From Bacteroidota bacterium (GTDB lineage Bacteria; Bacteroidota; Ignavibacteria; UBA10030; UBA8401), in NCBI GenBank assembly GCA_030679145.1, contig JAUXTU010000004.1:1-35898 (forward strand): a stretch of DNA of 35,898 nucleotides, given 5' to 3'. Of this stretch, positions 19,001-26,006 are shown piece after piece (position 1 is the stretch's first letter; each line of letters opens with the position of its first letter). The notes under the pieces are model-generated. The model did not search any database and was not told the DNA's origin. It saw nothing but the letters and a program-made list of their open reading frames with translations. The translations under genes and the position numbers were made by a program.

Positions 19001-19201
19001 TCACTTCCTGTAAGTGGACATGTTAGTGTGAGAATATTTGACCTGCTCGGAAGAGAAGTTTCATCAGTTGTTGATGAATACCTGCAGAGCGGTACAGTTG
19101 ATCTGCAATGGAACGGAGAAGGAAAATCCAGCGGTATCTATTTCTGCGTTATGACGACAAATGCTCATTCAATTGTAAAAAAACTTGTATTAATGAGGTA
19201 G
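16082..19201 (+). CDS. Secreted multidomain T9SS cargo: helical catalytic-like domain, two Ig/PKD-like domains, LamG domain
   Basis: 1,039 residues, GTG start at 16082 overlapping the previous TGA. After a signal peptide (LFAFSEMFAQQ) a ~480-residue helical domain with many Trp residues (GEGINCLPAVIGAEL, GDDWWYETMPNVFFYQLYD, HRAWELSTMTPNDIGVHEPE, GTWGSYDASGLIGEVDQF) looks like a third alpha/alpha-barrel enzyme or lyase. Two Ig/PKD-like repeats follow at about 554-640 and 643-733, each with DxDxDxL and a W-K-(A/S)-P motif. A LamG/concanavalin-like domain lies at about 741-930 (LLAYYPFNGNANDLSGNNRN, SIKISSDNGL). The final ~80 residues are a T9SS type A tail (LDVYPNPFNPSTTIRLSLPV). It is thus probably surface-anchored or released, unlike its two upstream neighbours. 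The family of the N-terminal domain is not recognised. Confidence 0.78.
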   Translation: MRLEKIILTLFAFSEMFAQQISIPRIEQMANLPQPYAMRDWKSVAKGYDSLVFNYNASGQYLPLSSLYSNTVNYPATSSFKLKSYVGSPGLGGEGINCLPAVIGAELVGINKRNQNGNDWVAMCKEWFNTLPAENVYLNSPRGSSGDDWWYETMPNVFFYQLYDLHPEISEFKVQSTIVADRWLKAMTVMGGSATPWHLPNMDHRAWELSTMTPNDIGVHEPEASGAIAWLMYQAFVKTGEEKYRIGAEWSMEFLNSLSLNPSYELQLVYGTYTAARMNAELGTSYDLEKIFNWNFEVGPFRSWGATLGTWGSYDASGLIGEVDQFQPSYAFLMNTVQHIGTLAPIARYDDQYARAIGKWVLNAANASRLFYSSSLPDTNQDGESWSKVNDPNSTIGYEALKQTENSVSPFATGDAMKNNWAATNFALYGSSHVGYLAAVVETTNVAKVLQLDLLKTDFGHSPAYPTFLYFNPFDSTVSVSINVGTGAANLYDAVTNVFVKNNVTNQTSFTIPANSARVLVITPSGGTVSYSDEKMLINGVVIDYRSSQTVANHSPRIKSTASSHDTIITNNFAEFFCTTIDIDGDSLTIQWSSSHGTLFGEGSQVTWKAPDTSGQYSIICKVTDSKNASVSDTITVLVVVGINHLPSINKLRVTPRKININSSASAECTATDSDDDTLNYVWSSNNGTITGKGTSISWKSPLTEGNYWLYCIVNDGHGGMTKDSISIEVRDFSKYVKGNLLAYYPFNGNANDLSGNNRNGIASSAQLVNDRNGNANSAYLFDGISSSIKISSDNGLNIQNAFALNFWMKIGAFYNREQYPISHGNYSNRWKVSISNKRLRWTVKTSMGIKDLDSESELVVDSLYNISAIYNGSDMEIFLNGELDAFVPWNGLLQQTAIDLTIGQVLPNDNNYNFNGVLDDIRFFDYGLSVDEIAAFSSRLTSVSNNTPITVPTTIALDVYPNPFNPSTTIRLSLPVSGHVSVRIFDLLGREVSSVVDEYLQSGTVDLQWNGEGKSSGIYFCVMTTNAHSIVKKLVLMR

Positions 19202-19207
19202 TGTGAA

Positions 19208-21661
19208 ATGAAGCGGGTAGAATTAAATGATTCATGGAGTGTCAAAGCGAATGATGCATATACATTATTGCTGACTGATCATCAGCGTGTATTAGACTGG
19301 TTTCCTGCTCATGTTCCAGGAACAATTCATACAGATCTGCTTGAGCAAAAAATAATTCCCGACCCATTCTATAGAATGAATGAAAATGATGTCCAGTGGG
19401 TGGAAAATCTTCAATGGAATTACCGCAAAGAATTCAGTGTTGATGCGGCTCTTTTAAAAGAGCAGCATATCACTCTTGTGGCAGAAGGATTGGATACGTA
19501 TGCAGAGATACTGATCAACGGAAAATCCATTGCAGTAACAGAGAATATGTTTGTTGAACATCGTATTGATGTTAAAAAATATTTGAGAGCCGGAAACAAT
19601 ACGATCGAGATTCATTTTGATTCGCCGGTTGTTCGTTCCAAACAATTAGAAAACAAATATGGAAAGCTACGTGTGGCATTGGAACCTCACCGTGTATACG
19701 TTCGAAAAGCACAATATTCATACAGCTGGGACTGGGGACCAAAACTTACAACATCGGGAATATGGAGACCGATCTATCTTGAAGTATCGTCCGGACCTGT
19801 ATTGCGAAATCCGTTTGTTAAAACTCTGAATCTGACAAAAAAATCTGCAACGATTGAAGTTTCCGTGGATATTGAGCATTTGAAATCTCCCGTAAAAGTA
19901 ATGGTGAGGATTGAAGGAAATAAATATTCCAATGAAATAGTTAAGCAGGCGACATCATCTACGTTAAAATTCAAAATGAAGATAGATGCCCCGAGCATTT
20001 GGTGGCCGAATGGTTATGGTGAACAACCGCTGTACGATGTAACATTCAGTCTCCAAAATAATAATGGAACAACATCTGAAGCAGCAACAACATTTGGAAT
20101 TCGAACGATAAATCTACTGCAGGAAAAAGACAAAGAGGGGAAATCATTCATCATTGTTGTAAACGGAGAAAAAATATTCTGCAAAGGAGCCGATTGGATT
20201 CCGAGTGATAATTTCATTCCTCGAATTTCCGATTCAAAATATGAACGACTGCTGACGTTGGCGCGTGATGCAAATATGAACATGATGCGTGTATGGGGAG
20301 GAGGAATCTATGAGCAGGATGCATTCTATACTCTCTGCGATAAACTCGGCTTGTTAGTCTGGCAGGATTTTATGTTCGCGTGTGGTGAATATCCGCAGAC
20401 GCCGTGGTTCTTGAAGCTGGTGAAAGATGAAGCAACAAAAGCTGTTACACGGTTACGCAATCATCCGAGCCTTGCCGTTTGGTGCGGAAACAACGAATGT
20501 GAATGGCTGTTCTGTACTGAAAATCCTGAAAAAACAGCGGATGATATGACCGGCTCAGTGATCTTCAGGGAACTTCTTCCCACGATCGTAAAAAAATTAG
20601 ACAATTCCCGTCCGTATTGGAGAAGCTCGCCGTTTGGTGCGGGATTTCCAAATGACGAAACGAATGGAACGCATCATCAATGGACCGTCTGGAGTTTTTG
20701 GAAAGATTATAAAGAGTACGAAAAAACCAATGCCCGATTTGTTTCCGAATTTGGATTCCAGGCTCCTGCAAACATCAGAACGTGGGAAGAAGCAACGCTT
20801 CCCGAAGACAGAACACCGCAGCATCCTGTGATCGAACATCACAATAAGCAGGTGGAAGGTCAGGAACGATTGTTCCGTTTTCAGGCAGGACATTATACCG
20901 TCGGGAAAAATTTCAATGACTTCGTCTATCGCGGACAGCTTGTTCAAGCCAACGCATTGAAAACGGCGGTTGAACATTGGCGCAGAAGAAAATTCAATAC
21001 CTCCGGAGCACTGTATTGGCAATTGAATGATTGTTGGCCTGTTAGCAGCTGGGCGGTGATCGACAGCGGGCTCAGACCAAAAGCAGCGTATTTCTACACA
21101 AAACGCTTCTTCGCAAAAGTATTGGTCTCGATCAAAAGGAATGAAAACAATATCGAAGTGTGGGGGACAAATGATTCTCTTGATCGATTCAAGGGAATGC
21201 TGCAGGTTCAACGGTTGACATTTACCGGCGACAAAAAATTCAGCAACGAGATTGAAATTGTGATCAAGCAGAACAGTTCATCAAAGATCTTTGCAATGCC
21301 GATCGACCCGAATAATAGTGCGGATCAATTTGGATCATATATCGCAGCACAATTATTGTCGGATGGCTATGTGATCAGTGAAAACAGGTTCTTTTTTGCC
21401 GAACCGAAACATTTACATCTTCCCCGTCCAAAAATTACGAACAAAATTCTTGAGAAGAAAGAGAATAGTTATCAAATAAGCATTCAAACGGATCTGTTTG
21501 CAAAAGATATAAGGATTGAAATTGAAGGATGCGACGCAGAATTCAATGACAATTATTTTGATATGGATGCAGGAGCGTTGAAGATCATTCAATGTAAAGT
21601 TCCTGAGTCGGAAAAACGTATCGAAGGAAAGATTGTTATAACATCACTGCGAAATGAATGA
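19208..21661 (+). CDS. GH2 beta-mannosidase (cytoplasmic)
   Basis: 817 residues, normal for the family. Domain order is GH2 sugar-binding jelly roll (1-190, with WNYRKEF, AEGLDTYAEILING, SYSWDWGPKL), an Ig-like domain (200-300), and the TIM barrel (from about 310). Beta-mannosidase hallmarks are clear: KGADWIPSDNF, MRVWGGGIYEQDAFY, WQDFMFACGEYP, the acid/base Glu430 in WCGNNECEW, and the nucleophile Glu514 in FVSEFGFQAP. It removes terminal beta-D-mannose from mannosides or manno-oligosaccharides. There is no signal peptide, so it acts in the cytoplasm on imported substrate, in line with the ABC importer of the same gene train. It starts 6 bp after the previous stop (GTGTGAAATG context), so it is cotranscribed. 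It is the strongest clue to the substrate of the locus. Confidence 0.93.
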   Translation: MKRVELNDSWSVKANDAYTLLLTDHQRVLDWFPAHVPGTIHTDLLEQKIIPDPFYRMNENDVQWVENLQWNYRKEFSVDAALLKEQHITLVAEGLDTYAEILINGKSIAVTENMFVEHRIDVKKYLRAGNNTIEIHFDSPVVRSKQLENKYGKLRVALEPHRVYVRKAQYSYSWDWGPKLTTSGIWRPIYLEVSSGPVLRNPFVKTLNLTKKSATIEVSVDIEHLKSPVKVMVRIEGNKYSNEIVKQATSSTLKFKMKIDAPSIWWPNGYGEQPLYDVTFSLQNNNGTTSEAATTFGIRTINLLQEKDKEGKSFIIVVNGEKIFCKGADWIPSDNFIPRISDSKYERLLTLARDANMNMMRVWGGGIYEQDAFYTLCDKLGLLVWQDFMFACGEYPQTPWFLKLVKDEATKAVTRLRNHPSLAVWCGNNECEWLFCTENPEKTADDMTGSVIFRELLPTIVKKLDNSRPYWRSSPFGAGFPNDETNGTHHQWTVWSFWKDYKEYEKTNARFVSEFGFQAPANIRTWEEATLPEDRTPQHPVIEHHNKQVEGQERLFRFQAGHYTVGKNFNDFVYRGQLVQANALKTAVEHWRRRKFNTSGALYWQLNDCWPVSSWAVIDSGLRPKAAYFYTKRFFAKVLVSIKRNENNIEVWGTNDSLDRFKGMLQVQRLTFTGDKKFSNEIEIVIKQNSSSKIFAMPIDPNNSADQFGSYIAAQLLSDGYVISENRFFFAEPKHLHLPRPKITNKILEKKENSYQISIQTDLFAKDIRIEIEGCDAEFNDNYFDMDAGALKIIQCKVPESEKRIEGKIVITSLRNE

Positions 21662-21715
21662 AAAATTTACGAGATTGAATATCAGACTGATATCAAGAGT
21701 TCAAAAGATCTATTT

Positions 21716-23017
21716 ATGGAAAAAAAGATTATGAATGCAATAATACATACTGCACCAAAGGTTAAACGAGATACCATACGATTGATGCGGGACACTTCCC
21801 GGGTAATTACCAGAACGCTTATTCCTGATGATATTCCGCGCATCAAAAGGACTATCAATAGAGTTTTGAGTTTAACAGATATTAAAGCGGCGGAAGTATT
21901 GGGAAACGTAAAACGTGATTTTGGCAATCGTCATAAGGATTTGGACAAAGTTCTTAAAAAACATTTTGATCTGGTCGCCCACCATGTTTCTCAGACAGCT
22001 TCGCTCAGCCAGATACGTAAAGATCTGATCGGAGCGTATTTCACCATGGAATATTCGATCGAATCTGCTGCGCTCTTTAATCCTTCCATCGTGCCGCATC
22101 CCGATCAGTCGAATCTTAGCGAAGGAAGTCTTCGTTTTGTGATGAGTCTCCGCGCAACAGGAGAAGGGCACATTTCTTCAATTGTATTCCGATCTGGTGT
22201 TATTGGAAAGAATGCTGAGATCGTATTCGATGAGAAAAGTAAATTTTCAGAAACCGCCGAAGTTCAGCGGCAATCAAATAACGGAAATTCAAACTATACC
22301 GTACAATTTCGACCCGATCAAAAATTATCGGAGAGAGTGATCTTTCCTGTTCTCAAAAGCGAAAGTAAGGGAATAGAGGATGCACGATTTGTCCGGTTTG
22401 TGGATGATAATGGTGAAACAACATATTACAGCACGTATACAGCATATGATGGATTTACAATCCTTCCACAATTCATTGAAACGAAAGATTTTCTCACTTT
22501 CAACATTATTACGCTGAACGGGAAAGCGGTTCAAAATAAAGGAATGGGTCTGTTCCCCAGAAAGATCAATGGAAAATATTACATGCTCTCCCGTCAGGAT
22601 GGCGAGAACAATTATATTATGGTTTCTGATGATCTCCATTTTTGGGATAAAGCAGAACTCATTCAAGAGCCCTGTAATCCATGGGAAGTTGTTCAGATAG
22701 GAAATTGCGGTTCACCGATGGAAACAAGCAAAGGATGGCTGGTGATCACTCATGGTGTCGGTCCTATGAGAAAGTATTCTATCGGTGCGATACTACTTGA
22801 TCTGGAGAATCCCAAAAAAATCAATGCGCGATTAGAAGAACCACTATTAGAACCAAACGAAGAAGAGCGAGAAGGGTATGTTCCGAACGTAGTCTATTCC
22901 TGCGGTTCGCTCATTCATAATAATACATTGATACTTCCGTATGCGATGTCTGATATTACTTCGGGCGTTGCCACCGTGAATGTTGATGAATTGATCGGTT
23001 ATATGAATCCTCTGTAA
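21716..23017 (+). CDS. GH130 family mannoside phosphorylase or mannosidase
   Basis: 433 residues without signal peptide. A ~120-residue helical N-terminal extension rich in Arg/Lys precedes the five-bladed propeller. GH130-like motifs include RATGEGHISSIVFRSG (about 143), GIEDARFVRF with candidate catalytic Asp222, YYSTYTAYDG, GMGLFPRKINGKYYMLSRQD, and EGYVPNVVYSCGSLIHNN near the C-terminus. GH130 enzymes cleave beta-mannosides by phosphorolysis or hydrolysis. The motif EDAR, where I recall EDPR in characterised mannosyl phosphorylases, hints at another subfamily, so reaction type is left open. The gene follows the beta-mannosidase by 54 bp and ends at a terminator; a weakly spaced AAAAGA precedes the start. 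Its role fits the last step of beta-mannoside use in the cytoplasm. Confidence 0.88.
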   Translation: MEKKIMNAIIHTAPKVKRDTIRLMRDTSRVITRTLIPDDIPRIKRTINRVLSLTDIKAAEVLGNVKRDFGNRHKDLDKVLKKHFDLVAHHVSQTASLSQIRKDLIGAYFTMEYSIESAALFNPSIVPHPDQSNLSEGSLRFVMSLRATGEGHISSIVFRSGVIGKNAEIVFDEKSKFSETAEVQRQSNNGNSNYTVQFRPDQKLSERVIFPVLKSESKGIEDARFVRFVDDNGETTYYSTYTAYDGFTILPQFIETKDFLTFNIITLNGKAVQNKGMGLFPRKINGKYYMLSRQDGENNYIMVSDDLHFWDKAELIQEPCNPWEVVQIGNCGSPMETSKGWLVITHGVGPMRKYSIGAILLDLENPKKINARLEEPLLEPNEEEREGYVPNVVYSCGSLIHNNTLILPYAMSDITSGVATVNVDELIGYMNPL

Positions 23018-23044
23018 CATTTTGGTAACTTTCGGATGGGGAAA

Positions 23045-23083
23045 AAGGAACGGCATTGATCATCAAGGCCGTTTCTTGTTTTT
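23045..23083. terminator. Bidirectional terminator between the GH130 gene and tRNA-Leu
   Basis: Ten-base-pair stem AAGGAACGGC (23045-23054) with GCCGTTTCTT (23068-23077), one G-U pair and a 13-base loop. A T-run (GTTTTT) follows on the plus strand; an equivalent run (TTTTT) follows on the minus strand because five A residues precede the left arm. It can therefore serve both convergent transcripts. Confidence 0.8.
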
Positions 23084-23101
23084 ACTGAGTATTTTTTATT
23101 G

Positions 23102-23182
23102 TACCGAGGAAGGGACTCGAACCCTTAATGCGTGAGCGCTAGCTCCTAAGGCTAGTGTGTCTGCCAATTCCACCACCTCGGC
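23102..23182 (-). tRNA. tRNA-Leu (anticodon UAG)
   Basis: On the minus strand the acceptor GCCGAGG pairs with CCTCGGT, with a G-U at the end. The D-arm TGGTGGAATTGGCAGACA is the usual leucine form. The anticodon stem is CTAGC/GCTAG with loop CTTAGGA, giving anticodon TAG. A longer variable region is present, and the T-arm AAGGG TTCGAGT CCCTT is intact. The 3' CCA is not encoded (discriminator A, then CAA). The length of 81 nt fits a class II tRNA. A spurious reading frame on this strand spells the common EVVELADTLALG tRNA-Leu shadow. Confidence 0.95.
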
Positions 23183-23195
23183 GTAGATTACAATA

Positions 23196-23227
23196 CAAAT
23201 ATACGAAAGGATCATCGCTTCTCCAAA
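23196..23227 (-). promoter_or_regulatory. Bacteroidota-type promoter for tRNA-Leu
   Basis: Read on the minus strand: TTTG (23227-23224), 20-base spacer, TATATTTG (23203-23196), matching the TTTG-N19-21-TAnnTTTG consensus of the Bacteroidota primary sigma factor. It lies 13 bp upstream of the mature tRNA 5' end, leaving a leader of a few bases. Confidence 0.65.
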
Positions 23228-23588
23228 AACCGATAAAAATATTTTTAAACACTGAAAAGTAATATTAGATATCGGTAAAAACGATGTTGATAAATGACAG
23301 ATTACTGATAATTTGTACGAATCAGTTAAGTTATAAATTTGTTTAATGATTTTTGGAGATGCCATAAGTGTTTTTACCTAGCAATTAGAGTGGATGAGAA
23401 TACAGAATTTTTTTTAGGAGATGTTTCCCATGTTGGCATAACCAGGGTGTGATTAAAATCAAAAGAATAGTAGACTTTATGGTTTTGATACATTACATTT
23501 AAGATAAAACAGTCCGATTTCAAATTATTTACGTTATACACCATGCTGGTAAGTTGTAAAGAACATTCATTCATCAATAGGAGGAATT
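23228..23588. other. AT-rich intergenic spacer between tRNA-Leu and the CHRD gene
   Basis: No convincing gene on either strand. A possible plus-strand promoter is TTTG (23312-23315), an 18-base spacer, and TAAATTTG (23334-23341); the spacer is one base shorter than the usual range and would give a leader of about 240 nt. A strong ribosome binding site (AGGAGGAA) at 23579-23586 sits directly before the CHRD gene. Confidence 0.4.
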
Positions 23589-25322
23589 ATGAAATATGTA
23601 ATACGATTTACAGTGTTTTTGCTGTTTTTGGCTACAACGAATCTTCTTGCTCAAGAAATATTTTTCCGTATTAGGCTTGATAGCACCGGCACAGGGGGTA
23701 CATCTATTGCGAAAGGAACCGGTTTTGCAATATTAAGCAATGACAAGAAAACTCTTCGATACGATATTACGGTAAATAAATTATCAGGAAATATCAGCGC
23801 CTCCCACTTTCATTATTTGCCGACCACCGGAGTTGTTCAAGCGATTACGTTTACCGGTAAAACAGCAACGGGAACATGGAGCAATATTCCGGATACATTG
23901 ATTGATGCATTGTTTAGTGACAAAATTTATGTCAACATTCATACTGCTTCATTTCCAGGCGGTGAAATACGCGGAAAAGTTTTAGGAGACCAATTTGGAT
24001 ATCCGTTGATCCTTAACGGATCAGCAGCTGGAACTTCATCCAGCGGACGAGGGACAGGATATATTAAAATCAACGACAATGGAAGCAATAACGGAGTTGC
24101 AACACGCATTTCGTATCGTGCAACATATGCAGGAATGAGCGGAAATATTACAGCGGCACACTTTCATATACTTCCCAGTGGCGGTGTTATCCATCCTGTT
24201 GCTTTTGTTGATAGTACATTAGATGAGGAATGGATCAATCCGCCCGATAGTATTTTCTCTGCATTGCTTCGTAAGAATTTATATTTGAATGTTCATTCGA
24301 CTGTTTCGGCCGGTGGAGAAATTCGTGCAAATACTCCGGACTTTGTCGGCGAGATCCCTTTTTCTGGAATCCTTGACGGCACGCAGGCATCAACCGCATC
24401 AACTGCAAAAGGAACTGCGTGGGCGGTGCTGCGTCCTGATCTTACGTTGAAGTACAATGCAACGTATGCGAAACTTCAAGGAACGTTTAGTGCAGCGCAT
24501 TTTCATACAGCAACCGGCGGCGGCGTTATCCATCCGGTCAGTTTCGTCAAAAATCATCTTGCCGAAGAGTGGACCGGATTGAGCAATGCAAATCTTTCGG
24601 ATTTGTTGACTGGGAAAGTATATCTCAATATTCATTCTTCAACAGCAGCCGGAGGAGAAATTCGCGCGAATATGAAATATCAAGGTCACAATGGAATGCT
24701 TGCAGGAGAATTGAACGGAACCCAGGCATCCACAACTTCACAGGCAAAAGGGACAGTCTGGGTCGTTTTAGGAGATAGTGCTCAATATCATGCAACCATT
24801 GCAAACTTAGAAGGAACGTTCAGTGCGGCACACTTCCATATCTCGCCAGCCGGAAGCGTTATTAAGCCGGTGACATTTATCGATAGTACGACAACAGGAT
24901 ATTGGTCACCAGGAATTTATGAGACTGAATTGGCAAAGGGAAATGTATATTTGAATGTACATTCTTCAATTGCCGCCGCTGGAGAGATACGTGGCAACTT
25001 AAAACTTGGAAGCGGTGTTGTGACTTCTGTCGGTTCTCAAGTATCTTCGGCTGCTCCGGAAAAATTTATACTTGAGCAAAATTATCCTAATCCATTCAAT
25101 CCGACAACAGTTATCAGTTATCAGTTACCAGTTACCAATCATGTATCATTAAAAGTATACGATGCAATTGGAAGGGAAGTAGCAACATTGGTGAATGAAG
25201 TAAAAGAGGCAGGATATTATTCTACGACATTCAATGCAACAAAATTGTCGTCCGGAATGTACTTTGCACGATTGCAATACGATGGTAGATATCAATTGAA
25301 GAAAATGGTATTGATTAAATAG
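23589..25322 (+). CDS. Secreted protein with four CHRD domains and T9SS sorting tail
   Basis: 577 residues with a signal peptide ending near NLLAQE and a strong ribosome binding site. Four tandem CHRD domains can be counted at about residues 22-134, 137-252, 254-367 and 369-476. Each carries a (S/A)AHFH or SHFH motif in the middle and a closing Y(V/L)N(I/V)H(T/S)-x5-GGEIR motif (AGEIR in the last). Domains 2-4 open with similar GTQASTxSxAKGT-type strands, showing internal duplication. The T9SS type A tail starts at about 491 (FILEQNYPNPFNPTT) and ends KKMVLIK. CHRD domains are found in chordin and in many uncharacterised bacterial exported proteins; their bacterial function is unknown, and the conserved His residues suggest possible metal binding. 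It is a single-gene unit: promoter region upstream, terminator downstream. Confidence 0.92.
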   Translation: MKYVIRFTVFLLFLATTNLLAQEIFFRIRLDSTGTGGTSIAKGTGFAILSNDKKTLRYDITVNKLSGNISASHFHYLPTTGVVQAITFTGKTATGTWSNIPDTLIDALFSDKIYVNIHTASFPGGEIRGKVLGDQFGYPLILNGSAAGTSSSGRGTGYIKINDNGSNNGVATRISYRATYAGMSGNITAAHFHILPSGGVIHPVAFVDSTLDEEWINPPDSIFSALLRKNLYLNVHSTVSAGGEIRANTPDFVGEIPFSGILDGTQASTASTAKGTAWAVLRPDLTLKYNATYAKLQGTFSAAHFHTATGGGVIHPVSFVKNHLAEEWTGLSNANLSDLLTGKVYLNIHSSTAAGGEIRANMKYQGHNGMLAGELNGTQASTTSQAKGTVWVVLGDSAQYHATIANLEGTFSAAHFHISPAGSVIKPVTFIDSTTTGYWSPGIYETELAKGNVYLNVHSSIAAAGEIRGNLKLGSGVVTSVGSQVSSAAPEKFILEQNYPNPFNPTTVISYQLPVTNHVSLKVYDAIGREVATLVNEVKEAGYYSTTFNATKLSSGMYFARLQYDGRYQLKKMVLIK

Positions 25323-25340
25323 CAATAAGTATTTCTTGTC

Positions 25341-25377
25341 TGCGGTGTTCAAATCATTTGGACACCGCATTTTTTTT
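25341..25377 (+). terminator. Rho-independent terminator after the CHRD gene
   Basis: Stem TGCGGTGTTC (25341-25350) with GGACACCGCA (25360-25369), with one T-G pair, followed by an eight-base T-run. This is a textbook intrinsic terminator 18 bp after the stop codon. Confidence 0.88.
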
Positions 25378-25418
25378 ACCAATTAGATAAGCATGACCCC
25401 CGTGAAAGATTTGTTACA

Positions 25419-25781
25419 ATGGACTTTGACGGAATCACGCGAACCAATTCGCCTTCGATGGGAGCGTTTGATGGTTCGGGTTTATCCTCGGTAGATGCGG
25501 GCAATGTTGTTGCCCCAAAAATATTTGCACTTGAGCAAAACTATCCCAATCCGTTCAATCCGTCGATGCAGTTACGTTTTGCGGTTCCTGTTTCGGGATT
25601 TGTGTCGTTGAAAGTGTACGATATTTTCGGAAAAGAAGTGACGACACTGGTGAACGAAGTAAAGGAAGCGGGATATTATTCTGCAATGTTCGATGCATCG
25701 AAACTTTCAAGCGGAATATATTTTGCGCAACTAATATCTGACGTCAACATTCAACACAAAAAAATGCAGCTCATTAAATAG
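25419..25781 (+). pseudogene. Orphan C-terminal remnant of a T9SS cargo gene
   Basis: The frame encodes 120 residues from ATG 25419, but there is no signal peptide and no ribosome binding site, and the frame stays open upstream through the preceding terminator to about 25329. The first ~25 residues (MDFDGITRTNSPSMGAFDGS) look like the closing strand of a beta-helix or choice-of-anchor-Q-type domain, which commonly ends DxDGxxR...GAY/F. Then comes a complete T9SS type A tail (FALEQNYPNPFNPS to KKMQLIK). A sorting tail with no export signal cannot work by itself. I infer the 3' end of a larger gene whose body was lost or replaced. A gene caller would list it as a short T9SS-domain protein. Confidence 0.7.
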
Positions 25782-25822
25782 TAAAGTGCAATTCTATTTT
25801 ACTCTTGCTTTCATTTATTTTG

Positions 25823-25969
25823 TAACTAATGTTACGCAAAAAGAATAATCGCCTAACAAATAAAGTCGTCATGCCCGAATGCTTTAGTCGGGCATCCATT
25901 TCAATAGATTCCCTCTTAAAACGTGAGGGAATGACGGTTGTTTTTTCGGTTTTTGCGTAACATCGGTTA
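25823..25969. mobile_element. MITE-like nested palindromic element
   Basis: About 147 bp bounded by 20-base inverted arms at 25823-25842 and 25950-25969; the inner 14 bases (ATGTTACGCAAAAA and its complement) are perfect. Inside are two hairpins, ATGCCCGA/TCGGGCAT (25871-25878, 25888-25895) and ATTCCCTC/GAGGGAAT (25908-25915, 25925-25932), bracketed by CGTCAT/ATGACG. No coding capacity. The structure fits a miniature inverted-repeat element or a REP-type palindrome; target-site duplications are not obvious. Confidence 0.6.
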
Positions 25970-26006
25970 TAATATATCTCGCCAACTATAAATATAGGAG
26001 AGGAAT

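Noticed and set aside
20597-21211. Minus-strand frame of 204 residues inside the beta-mannosidase gene
   Set aside because: Antisense shadow; the sense strand carries the GH2 catalytic motif.
23096-23365. Minus-strand frame of 89 residues ending AEVVELADTLALGASAHALR
   Set aside because: It is the well-known spurious translation of a tRNA-Leu gene; the tRNA at 23102-23182 explains it.
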